Below are positions 40,969-53,000 of a stretch of DNA of 64,000 nt, piece after piece; position 1 is the stretch's first letter; each line of letters opens with the position of its first letter. The stretch is from NCBI GenBank assembly GCA_029207755.1, contig JARCOQ010000026.1, forward strand, positions 930,001 to 994,000, written 5' to 3'. The position numbers were made by a program, and so were the translations under genes. The DNA is from Chamaea fasciata. Its lineage: Eukaryota > Chordata > Aves > Passeriformes > Sylviidae. The notes beneath the pieces were generated by a model. The model worked only from the letters and a program-made list of their open reading frames with translations. It was not told where the DNA came from and searched no databases.

Positions 40969-42362
40969 CAGCACCTCCCGGCAGGGCTGGAAGAGCAGCA
41001 GGACCTGCAGGACAGGACAGGAGCGGCTCCCCCGGGGGCAGGAGCCGCTCAGGCCCTTCCAGCAGCTCTCCAGCTGTTCCCAGATGTTTGGGCCGCTCCT
41101 GGCCGGGCTCCTGCACTCCGTGAGCTGCTCCAAACCTCCCCTGGGGCACTGGGCAGACCTGGGGCAGCCCGGAGCCGGGAGAGGCTGCGGGATGAGGCAC
41201 CGAAATTCCTTAAAATAAAGGGGTGAAAGGGCCACCGTCAGCCTGGCTCAGGGGGCTGGAAGGGGCAGGGACAGCTCAGCTGAGGGAGGGGGGAGTTTAT
41301 TGCTGGAGTTTTTCTGCTGCTCTCCCAATAATTCAGTTTATTTTTTTCATCCATCAGAGCAGCATTAGCAAGTCTCGGCGTTCCTGCTCTCCCATTCCCT
41401 CTCCCGGGCAGGATCTCAATTTGTTCCAGACGATTCCTCTGGGGCAGCTTTGCTGAGCTCCCTCCGCGGTGTTTAACCCTCTGCTGGCACCCCCAGGGCA
41501 CGGGGGGCTCCAGAGGGGCTGCCCTGGGCGTCCCCAGCCCTGGAACATCCCAAACCCAACGCCAACCCTGGATTTCCCTCCTGGATTTGCCCCGCTGCCC
41601 TCTCCCCTCCAGGCACAAAGTTGGGACGAGGGGACACCGAGTTTGTCACATGCCCCGGACACGGCCCCCACCTCCCCTGCCCTCCCCTGGGACGTTTTTT
41701 TTTTTCCCATTGTCTGCTCCAAAAAAGAAAGGGAATTGTTGTTGGGAACATGAAAGAGCCTCGGTGACATCGGCGCTGCCGGCGCTTCCATGGCAACCCG
41801 CGCTGCTTTCTCGGAGCACTTCCAGAATAATTAACAAAAACCTCCCCTGCACGTGGGCCCCCGCTCCGGGGGCTGCCGCTGCTTCCCCGGGCCACGGGGG
41901 AAAACCAAAAAATCAGGGGAAAAAAACCCGAACTTTTCCCAATCTCACCCTCCAGACCAAGCAAAGAGCCAGGCAGGGGCTGCTGGAATCCTTTCCTGGA
42001 GCCCAAACCCAGGAAGGCTCGGCTCTGAGGGGTTTTGTCTCGATCTGCCGAGTCAAATTTTATTTCAATTTCTTTCATCCTGTGGAGTTGAACCTCCTCT
42101 AACAACACCAGGCCCTGGCAAATCTGGGCCACCGCCCTCCCCACCGGGCTTCTCCTCAAGGTTGTGTCTTATTCTGGTTTTGAACAGGGAAGAAAAAAAA
42201 ACCCAGCTTCAAAGGCCAGGCAGGTGAAATGCCCTCCCCGAGAGCACAGGGAGAGCTCGAGGTGTCTTCATCATCCCTGCAGGAGGATCACAAGGCTGAG
42301 GCACACTCCTGCTGCCCTTCCCGGCCACCTTCCCGCACAGGAGAGGAGGGAGAAGGCAGACC
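40969..42362. other. Intergenic sequence, no recognised gene
   Basis: GC-rich unique sequence with T-rich runs near 41696-41705. I see no coding exon. Confidence 0.5.
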
Positions 42363-42536
42363 CAGCACTGAGAGCAGCCCCAGAGACTCTGGATTGGGGA
42401 TAAACCCCGGATCCAGCACTGAGAGCAGCCCCAGAGACTCTGGATTGGGGATAAACCCCGGATCCAGCACTGAGAGCAGCCCCAGAGACTCTGGATTGGG
42501 AATAAACCCCGGATCCAGCACTGAGAGCAGCCCCAC
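42363..42536 (+). repeat. 51-bp minisatellite, about 3.4 copies
   Basis: The unit is CAGCACTGAGAGCAGCCCCA, GAGACTCTGGATTGGGGATA, AACCCCGGATC, nearly identical between copies. Confidence 0.96.
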
Positions 42537-42616
42537 AGGAGGGAAATCCTGCTGGGATGCCCAGGGAACGTCCCCGTCCCTGCTGGTGCCACTCACCTGA
42601 GGATTGTCCCCGGGCA

Positions 42617-42906
42617 GGCAGAGTTTTTGGGGTGACACCCCAGCCCAGAGAGAGGTTTTGGGGTGACACCCCCAGCCCAGACAGAGGTTTTGGGGTGACA
42701 CCCCAGCCCAGACAGAGGTTTTGGGGTGACACCCCAGCCCAGACAGAGGTTTTGGGGTGATGCCCCAGCCCAGACAGAGGTTTTGGGGTGACACCCCCAG
42801 CCCAGACAGAGGTTTTGGGGTGACACCCCAGCCCAGACAGAGGTTTTGGGGTGACACCCCAGCCCAGACAGAGGTTTTGGGGTGATGCCCCAGCCCAGAC
42901 AGAGTT
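42617..42906 (+). repeat. 31-32 bp minisatellite, about 9 copies
   Basis: The unit is GAGGTTTTGGGGTGACACCC plus CAGCCCAGACA, with single-base length variation (CCCC/CCCCC) and a GATGCC variant. Confidence 0.96.
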
Positions 42907-45840
42907 TTGCAGCCCAGACCCCACTGAGGCATTCCTCCCACCATTTCGGCACAGATTTGGGCACAGAGCAGCAGCTCCTGCTGCCCTTTGCCCCTCTGGA
43001 ACGGGATCATCCCTGAGCCCTCCCAAACCCCCCGAGGTTCCTTTGGCCACATTCCTGGCTCAGAGGAGCCCAGGAAAACCCGAAATTCCTGCCGGGATTT
43101 CTCCCAGTGCATTAAAACCCAGGAGCTGTGGTGTTCCAGCTCCAGGCCCTTCGGGATGCTCGGCAGGATGGAGGAAAAGGGGATTTCATTCCTTGTGCCC
43201 TCGCCCAGCCGACCTTCCCCAATCAAACATTAACTCTGCAGCAAACAACCATCAGCGAGCCTCTGCTGCCTTTAATAATTAAGGCTTTTATGAATCCACC
43301 GGCTCCCCGTGGAGCAACAGGTGCCTGCAGAAGGAATTCTGCCGTCACTGAGGGGAGGAATAAAGGAACGGCAGCGCCGGGCGGGCGAGGAAAAGGGCTT
43401 TGGATTGCTCTGCACTGGCTGGAGGTGCTGGAGCTGCTGCTGGAGCTGTAATTACACAGATTATTAATTGCCAAACGCCAGGCTCGGGCCTTTCCGGAGA
43501 GAAATTGGGCTCCTGGCAGCCCAAAGTGCAATCAGGCCTCCAGCAGCTGCTGGAAAATCCAGGGAGAGGGGAGGAGAGGAATCCAGGCAGGCAAAGGAAC
43601 CCTCTGGAATGAGGAGAGGAAGGAGCTGCTCCTCCTCAGAGCCCACAGCACCCAGCTCAGCGACGGCTTTGGCTTGGGGACGGTGCTCGGAGCTCCAAGA
43701 ATTTAAAAAAAAATTTAAAAGAATTTAAAAAAAATTTAAAAATCAGTGCCAGGGGGAGCCCAGAGCGTTCTGCCAGGCAGGAGTGGCAAGCCCTGGCTCT
43801 CCTGTGCGGTGACAGAACAAATAAAGTCACCAGAGCCACCCAGATCAGCTCTTCCAGCTGGGAAAAGCTTCTCCCCTTTTCTCCTTTTCTCTTTTTTGTG
43901 CCTTTTGGTGCCTCCTCAGCTGGGTCAGGGCCGGCCGGGGCAGCTGGCACACAGGACTTGCAGAGGGGGAAATCGATAACGTTGGTTTATGTAACTGCAG
44001 GGGAACGTCAGTGCTGCAATAGGGGCAGCAGGAAACGCTCCCGTTGGATCAGAACCCGATGGGAACGGCAGGGAGCAGGAAACACCAGATTCCCAGTTAA
44101 AATAGGAGTAATTTAAACATTCCTTTTGCTGGTACTGAAGTTTGGCTGCTGTGGGTAAAACACCCGAGCACAAACCCGAGGATTCCTGAGCTCCGGGCTT
44201 CCCAGAGAAATCCCCTCTCCCTTCGCACAACAACAACGCCACGAAGTTACATCCGGAGGTCGCATTTAGGGAAAAAAAGGGAATTTTTTCCAGCCCGTGG
44301 GGCTGGAGAGAGCTCAGGGTTGGGTCTCCAGGCTCATCCAAGGCGCCCTGGGCCCTCTCGTGGCTGCTGGGGACAGGACACGAAGGAATTTTCCTTCGAT
44401 TTTCTGCCACACACCCATTTGGCGTTATTGGAAGGAGAATTTTTTGGGGGGTTTGGAGTGCAGAAAAATCTATCCGCTGCACACGAATGTCCTGGAAGAG
44501 AAAATGTTTGGAGCAGCTCCTGGGCACGGGAAGGGGGTTGGATTGGGAATAATCCAGGTGGGTGTCACACTGGTGGTGGCTTCAGAACAAAAATTAAAAA
44601 TATAAAGGTGATAAAGATAAGAAAAATGATAATAAAGATTCCTCAGGGAAGCCCTGGCAGTGTCTCCAGCAGGATCCTGGGGCAGAGCAGGTTGGAATTT
44701 CCTGGTAAATTTTACCTGGACGCCAAATGCAGCCCAAAAATTCAGGAGCCAAAGGAAGAGGGAAAACCCAAATTCACCCCAAATCCAACTGCAGGATTCC
44801 CAAGAGATTTTACAACGCAGAGAAGGAAAACCAGGGACAAGCTGCTCCTGCTTTTGTCTGAAAAAGGACAGAGGTCAAACTTTGACTTCTCCAAGTCCAA
44901 GAAATTTAAATTTACCTGATTTTCCAGCCCACAGATGGGGGAAGCTGCTGATTTTATACAGGAACCCAAAAAAAGAGCTGCTCTTCCTTCTGTTTCCCTG
45001 CTGCCAAAGGAAAAACCTACCTGGAATAACAAACCCAACTTACCCTTTGTGCTCCTACATCAGGGCAGCTAAAAAGGGAAAAAAAATTAAATTATTTCCT
45101 TTTTATCTGCAAGAAGATGTTTATTCTTGGTAAAGCCCACAGGAATAAAAAAGGATGCAGCCATGACCAAGGACTGAACAAAACCTGTGCCCCAGGGGGC
45201 AGCCAAAGGAGGGAGCTCAGCACAAAAATCAGGGACAAAATTCCACGTTCTGCAGGAGGATCTGACAGCTCTGGGTGACACTCCCGTGGTGACAGTGACA
45301 CGGGGGTGGCCCCAAAACCCAAATCACAGCAACACCCACACCTGGACAAAGCTGGGAGCTGGAGCCCAGGGCAGCTCAGGCATTGAAAGGATGGATTTGG
45401 GATTTCTCCATTGGCTTGAGTCTCCTCCTCCTTTTTTGCTGTTGTTCCATGAGGCAACGTGCCAATTAGCACCATAATGAAAACCCCAAATAGTTCCTTT
45501 TTAGAACTTCCAGAGTCCACTGCATGTTTGCAGAATCCTAAAGCTGAGGTTGGGATTTTCTCTCGGCTTCCCCCCCCCCCCCCCATCCCAAACTCTGACC
45601 CATTGCAGGGCAAAAACCCCTTTAAAAAAATCCCTTTTCTGTGGATGGAGACACACATTTTAAACTTTGTGTGCAAATCTGTGAGTTTCCTTAAAAACCC
45701 CTTAACCAAAAAAACCAAAAAAACCCGACCCAAACTCCTTGGCTGGAAACCACTGAGACAGAAGGGGAGACAAAAAGCGTATAAATGACAGGTGAATAAA
45801 ATAAAATAAAATAAAAAAACCCCAGAACTGCAGCTTTTAT
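42907..45840. other. Intergenic sequence between MACO1 and LDLRAP1
   Basis: No coding exon is recognised. A candidate regulatory block at 43262-43475 contains TTTAATAATTAAGGC and TGTAATTACACAGATTATTA. A/T runs at 43703-43742 and a C run at about 45570-45585 are simple sequence. Confidence 0.45.
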
Positions 45841-46873
45841 TAGGCAGCTTTACAGTGTCTCGTGTACAGAACATTGCACAGCTCCACCTTCACCCTCCTG
45901 GGGGGAGCACCCAGGACACAACAACTGCTGGGTTTGGACCAAAAGGAAACAGAGGATGGAGCCCGTGCTGAACACCCACAGCAGCAGGAGCAGCGGGCAG
46001 CAGGCTCTGCAATGAGCTTTGATGCAGAAGCTGGATGACAGTGAAAGGGGAGAAGGGTGGGGGAAAAAATAGTTTAAACCATCAAGTTTCCTCTTGAAAT
46101 GTCTTTTCCCAAGGCACTGTGAACAAGACTGTTGAGCAATTCTCAATGACTGAAAAAAAAAAGAAAAAACAAAAAACCAGCAATGGGGATTTATAAATAT
46201 TTCACACAACAACCACCATCACATCATCAGCTGTTCTTTATTCCTTCCCTTCAACAACGCCCCTGGAATTTGTTTGGTCCTTTGAGGGAGGGGGGAGAGA
46301 AAAAAAAATCAAATTATCTTCTGCAACATCCACGTTGTTTTGTATTTAATACATCCATGAATCAAAGCTTTGTTGGATTGTTTTAACCCTTTCAACTGGG
46401 GAAAACTGAAGGGTTTTTCCTCACTGGATGAATCTGCAAATTCAATTTGATCATTAAATAAAAAAAGAACTGAGGAGAAAGGGTTGAAAACCAAGCAAAG
46501 CCCTGTATGGTTTTTTTTTTTGTTTGCTTTTTTTTTTCAAGAGGAAACCATGCAAGAGTACATAAAAAGGCAAAAAATTGGCTACTTGAAAAAAACCAAG
46601 AATCGTTTTTTAATGCGTTGGCCAAGGGAAAAAAAAACACAAATCGCAAAAGAAGTTCTGTGTGTGAGGTTTCCTAAAGATTTACAAGAAAAAAAAAAAA
46701 CAAAACCTGATGGGCAGTTCTAGTCAAATGCTCTTTTTTCTTTTTTTCTTTTTTTTTGTTTTTTCTCCTGCTGGAAATGACAACAAACACAGTCCCACAC
46801 GAAACGATTTTCCTCATGACTGCAAGAGAGCCCTGGGGGATTCCTGCAGGGCACAGAGAACCCGGGCTTCGAT
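45822..46873 (-). other. MACO1: Probable MACO1 3' UTR
   Basis: AT-rich sequence downstream of the MACO1 stop on the minus strand. AATAAA-type signals on the minus strand occur at 46237-46242 and 45836-45841 (plus-strand TTTATT). I chose the distal one as the likely end because the A/T-rich, low-complexity character persists to it. The end is inferred. Confidence 0.35.
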
Positions 46874-47076
46874 TTATTTCTTCAGGGGCTGATAGACAGA
46901 GGCGTTGGGGTCCAGCCCAGAGGGGCTGGGCTCCACGAATTTGGAGGAATAGTGTGGGGACACGGGGCTCAGAGTGCTGGTGGCTGCAGTGTAGGTGATG
47001 CTGGGCATCACTGCCATCACCTCCGCGATCTTCTGCTTCAGCTCCTTGATCTCCTGGTCCTTCTGCAGGATCTGCC
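46874..47076 (-). CDS. MACO1: MACO1 exon 11 (C-terminus and stop)
   Basis: Acceptor TTTTCAG. Encodes (G)QILQKDQEIKELKQKIAEV, MAVMPSITYTAATSTLSPVS, PHYSSKFVEPSPSGLDPNAS and VYQPLKK, then TAA at 46874-46876. Confidence 0.96.
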
Positions 47077-50000
47077 CTGAAAACGCCAAAGCACAGCGCT
47101 CAGAAACAGCAGGTCTGGAACTCTCCAGGCGGTCAAAATATTCCCTTCTCCTGTGGCCTGACAGCCCTGAAATCCCCCCCAGAGCAGCTCCTGATTCCTC
47201 TGTAATCAGCTCCAATTACCACAGGATAAAACCCGACACTCCCATTTTAATTTTGCATTGTTTGGATTCACAGCTGCACCACCACCCCCAAGGATTATTT
47301 CTATTTCATCTCGTTTTTTTCTGCCATTTTTTCCCTGCCTTTTGCCATTGCCCTTCTCCAAACTCCTCACAAAAGCCCAAACGTTTGGTTGTAAAACCTG
47401 TTCACTTTCCGAACTGCCCCACTCCCATGGTTTCTCGCTGAGCTGCCACACCACAGCAATTCCTGAAAGCAGGTGACCAAAAAAAACCCACTGCTGAGAC
47501 AAAACCAAACCATTTCTCCCTCTAATTAAATATCCCTGCAATCAAACAGCCCTCTGCAGGGAAATTAAACTGGTGTTAAAGGCAGAATTATTGAATTTTG
47601 CTCCGTGGTTTACACAGCTGCACAAAGCCTGGCCTGGGTTTTGTTTCGGTTTTCTGCTCCCTCTGGTGGCACCAGCAGCAGTGCCCACACTCCCCTCACT
47701 TGCTGAGGCCTAAAACAGGTCGGCTTCTCCCCAAATTTAAGTTTTATTTACTTGAGGAGCAATAAAATATTAATATTAGGATGAAAAGGCAGCAGCTTAA
47801 TAACAGGCTCAATTAAACTCATTGATCTCTTTTAGAGAGGGAGTTTTTTCAGAGCTTTAAAAGATCTCCAGCTCCTTGTAATGGTTTATAAAATGCAGGA
47901 AATAGTCATTAATTAATTGAAACACCTATTTTAATGTCTATCATCAGCTTGATGGGCTGGGAAGGTGAGGTCAGATGGTTTAAGCTCCACATTCCCAAAG
48001 CTGGAAACTCCAAATTCCCTCTGAGAACTGAGAGGGGACCACAAAATTCCAGGATTTCCCCCTAATGTGTGTGGAATGGAAGCCCCCAGGTACCTTGGGC
48101 AATCTCCAGCTGCCTTTTTGCATCTCCGAGGGCAGAGAAAAGGTCCAGCTTGATCCTGGTCTCTGCACTCAGGCTGTTCTCCAGGTGCTGGGTCTTGTCC
48201 TGCATGGCTGACAGGGCTGACATCAACACCTCCGTGTCCTTTTCGTTCTCCTTGTACTTCCTCAGCTCCTGCAGGGGAAAATCCCCATGGGAATGGCAAA
48301 AACGTCAGCCTGGGGGGCAAAAGTGTCAGCCTGGGGGGCAAAAAATATCATCCTGGGGGTAAAAATGCCATCCTGGCGTGCAAAAAAATGTCACCTGGGG
48401 ACAGAAATGTCACCTGGGGACAGAAACACCATCCTGGGGGGCAAAAAATTTCATCCTGGGGGTAAAAAATGCCAGTCTGGGAGACTTTACACAGCAGAGA
48501 GCCCCAAGAGTCTTTTCCCTTCCCCACACTGGGCCTGGGTTAATTAACCTGCTGGTTAATTAAGGTCGCCAGTATCACCGCCAGTAATTACAGGTGGGCA
48601 GCCTGCAGGTGATTGAAGCCAGAACTGCAGCCCCATTTGCTCTGGGCCTCTCCCTCCACCCAAAAAAGCCCCAAAATCCCTTTCCAAGGGGCAGCTGAGC
48701 TCCACAGCCAGGCTGGAGGAGTGGAAAAAGGCTGGAATCACACCACTGGTCACTCTGAGAGCATCAAATCCACCTCAAACACATCCCCAGGTGCCACATC
48801 CACGGGTCTGGACACTTTTTGGACACTTCCAGGGCTGTGGATTGCACCACTGGGCAGCTCCTTCCAACACGGAAAAAGCTTTCCTAAAATCCAATCTAAA
48901 TGGCTGATTCAAGGAATTATTTTTAGCTCACATCAAACCTCACTGTGCTGCAAATGCCAGAAATTGAGGGAAATTCAGGGAAAAAAGAAAACAAGGAGTA
49001 ATTATCCTGGATGTAAGAGCCAGGCAACCTGTGGCTGGGGGGAAATAAAAAATACCCACAGAAATATTCTGTGCCTTCAAATGGAGGGACAACAGTGCAA
49101 AGGAGGAAATATTAATGCCTGCAACAAAGAGCTTCTCTAACGCCTTGAAGATGCTAAAAATGCATAAAATTAAAAAGCTTAATTAGAGCTGGGTTTAATT
49201 GTCTGAAAGCCGTGCTCAAACACTCCACGGATAATCCACACTTGTTGTGGAGGGTTTGGTAAATCCAGGGATGAGGAGGCTGCACCTGGGCTGGGAAACA
49301 AGTCCCCAGCAGCAGCAGGTGGGTTTGGAAGAGGCATTAAAAATCCATTTTCATGCAGCTTGTCAGTCTGAGCACATCTTTAGGACAGGAGTAAGGGCAC
49401 ACATTTGAGCTGTGACAAAGCCAACCCTGTTTGCTGCACGTCTACCATGAAGTGTTTTCAATATTCAGGCACTTTCACAAAGAAAAAAAATAAAATAGCC
49501 TGGCAATTGCTCCAGACTGCCCTGAACCAGCAGCTTCTAGTGAAATTTAGATTTATTATAATGAGGCTGCCACAGGCTCCTGGCATGAAGAGAAAAATGT
49601 TGTTGAGGGGATTCTACCCTCAGCCTACACAGACCAGAGGGTTTGGGGGAAAAAAAATCCCCATTTAACAACAGAATGGTGCGGATTGAGTCTCTGGACG
49701 CTCCCTGAACATGGAATGGTGTGGATTGAGCCTCTGGACATTCCCTGAACATGGAATGGTGTGGATTGAGCCTCTGGACATTCCTTGAACATGGAATGGT
49801 GTGGATTGAGTCTCTGGACGCTCCCTGAACATGGAATGGTGTGGATTGAGTCTCTGGATGCTCCCTGAACATGGAATGGTTTGGATTGAGCCTCTGGACA
49901 CTCCCTGAACATGGAATGGTGTGGATTGAGCCTCTGGACACTCCCTGAACATGGAATGGTTTGGATTGAGCCTCTGGACACTCCCTGAACATGGAATGGT

Positions 50001-53000
50001 GTGGATTGAGCCTCTGGACACTCCCTGAACATGGAGAACCTGCACTCCCTGGGCAGATGCAGGGATTTGGGAGGGCTGGGAGCTCTGCTGGCCCGAGCCC
50101 CTGGAGCTGTGGCATTACCTGAACTTTCATTTCCAGCTCTCTGATCTGATCCTCCTTCAGTTTGATGTCGATTGTTAACTTCTTGCACTCTGTCTCCAGC
50201 TCCCGGATGCGATTCCGTAAGGACTCGGTGCATTCCCCCCTGCAGGGACAGCACAGCACAGAGCACATGAAATGACAGCCAGGCTGCCACCCCTCAGCTC
50301 TTTGCAACTGGGAAAATTAAAATAAAAACCGAAGCATTGAAAAGAAGAAGCCAATTCTGGTCTTCTCAGCAAAATGATTCCCCTCACAGTGACAGTGCAG
50401 GAAGTTATTCAGTATTACACCTCAAGGACTTGGAGATTTGGGATATTGATGAAATATTCATCAATATGAGATGCAGGAGGGCAGGAAAGCAGGAATAATT
50501 CTGTACAGAAAGCAGGAATAATTCTGTACATTTGGAGCCCTGCAGGTTGAAGTGATCCCAGTTTGTGCTGTGGCACTACAGCAACCCCACAGTGCTGAGC
50601 ACTGGGAGCCACTGCCCCAGCAGGACAATTGCAGCATTTGGGGCAATGTGACTGCAGAAATCCCGAATTCCCAGTCCCCAGGTGACAGGAGAGGCTCCTG
50701 AGAGCAGGATCCAGCAGGTGATTCAGAGCACACTCATCCTGCACACGTGGAAATGTCATGTAGGCACCGAGGCCCAGCTCCAGGGGAGGACATCTCCCAG
50801 CGCCGCCTTGTTTGAACACAAATAAACCTCTCAAGGCAAATAAAGCCGGGTTTTAAAATAAAAGATCCACGCCAGGCTCCTCCTCCCTGCCCCAGAGCCC
50901 CCCCAAGGGCACAGCACCTGGTAGCAGCAGCGAAGGCCACAGCTCGTGCAGCAGTTGCTTCTTCCAACTTCTTCCTTTTCTTTTCTTCCATTAATTGTTT
51001 TTCTACAAAGGTTCTTGCCTCCTGCTCTGCCTTTAGCTTCTTCTCCAGCTGGCTGATCATCTGTTTGTCTTTTTGTTTCATCTGTACAGCGTTGTGCAAT
51101 CTGCAGGGGACAGGATCCATTTATTAAGGTCAAACTGGATCTTCCTCCCGTTTCGGGATTATTTAACACAATCCCCCTCTGCAGCCCCCAGGCAGGGGCA
51201 CCTACTAGTCATAAATGACAACACAGTTGGATTTCACATTTCTATACCAGCTTTTACTTATATATATATTTACTAATATACTTATATATACTATATAAGT
51301 ATATATAATATTTTTATAAAATATAAAAAATACATACACATTACACATAATACTTGTACACATCATATATACATTGTATGCTACAAGTACACATTTTATA
51401 TACATGATATATAATATTGGTACACATTATATATACAGGAGATATAATATGTACATGTACTTATGTGCATGATATATGTACGTGTATTTATATACATTAT
51501 ACACAATACATACACATTATATATTATAAGTACACATATTTTATATGCACTATATATTTATGCACATTCTGTATTATGCATACATTCTATATACTATCCA
51601 TACACATCCTATACTTTAAATGCATTATATACTATATATATGTACTAGATCTAGTGTATGTATACTATAATATGTGTATGTATACTACATATAATGTGTA
51701 TACAGTATATATACTACATATAATGGGTATATATACATACTATATATAATGTGTATATATTATGTATACATATGTACATATATATACTATATATACTATG
51801 TATATATACATACTATATATAATATGTATATATAGTATGCATACTACATATATTGTACAGATATAGTATTTCTACTATATATATTGTATATGTATAGTAT
51901 GTATACTACATATAATGTGTATCTATACATACTATATATAATGTATATATAGTGTGTATATATAGTATGTATATATATGTCGATATATATACACTATATA
52001 TAACATGTGTATATAGTATGTATACTACATATAATGTGTATATAGTATTTATACTACATACAATGTGTATATATACGGTATATATACACACACACACTAG
52101 AGATTTTAGCCTATCTACACGTGACATATCCCCTCCACAGCCACTCTCTGTTATCCACACACGATATATCCCCTCCATCCCCACCCTGCACTATCCATAC
52201 AGGCCACATCCCGCCCGGACCCACTCTCCGCGCCCCGTTAACCCTCCGCAGCCCGGTGCGCACGTACTTGTTCTGCAGCAGCTCGTTCTCCTGGCGCAGC
52301 TGGCCCATCTCGGCGCGGCTGCCGCGCTCGGCCGAGCTCAGCGAGCTCACCTGGCTGCGCAGCTCCTGCTCCACCTGCCGGCTGGCCTGCAGGTCCGCCT
52401 TCAGCTTCTTGATGTCCTGCTCCAACCTGGGGAGACAGCCACACCTTCAGCCCGCCCCCAGCCGGCCCTGGCCGCTCTCCAGGCCCGTGTCCTTGCTAAA
52501 CCATCGGGTTCTATGGAACTCCCCACAGACACTTCAGAGCTTCGCACAGGAGTTCGCCTCCGTGACGCGGTAAAACAAATCCCATGGGATTGCATTTCCA
52601 CGCACACGCAGAGCCAGGCTTTGTTCTGTCCACGAACGCTGGGTTTGGCTTGTCACCCAGAGCTGAGCTCTGCTCAGTTGTCACCTCCACAACACGTCGG
52701 TGTTTCCTTGCAGCACATGATGTGCTCGCTGAGGAAGGAGGACGTGTGAAGTCATCCCCAGCTCGGGAGTCAGTAAATTTAGTTTTAATTGCTCTCGAAC
52801 ACAGCCCATCTGCTCTACGCTTGAAATTGTAGCTTTGGAAAGTTCCTGAAAGATCCGTGTGATCTTATTAATTAAAACCTTGTTAAATACAACACAACGT
52901 TTCGGAAGGGAGGCACTCAGCTCGCTTTGATTTTCCCCCCCCCACAAATAAGGTTATTGATTCTTAGAATAAAAACACATCACAGCTGAATAATCAACCT

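Noticed and set aside
51417..51749. Tyr/Ile-rich ORFs in MACO1 intron 7
   Set aside because: Translations of the TA-rich block with no family match.
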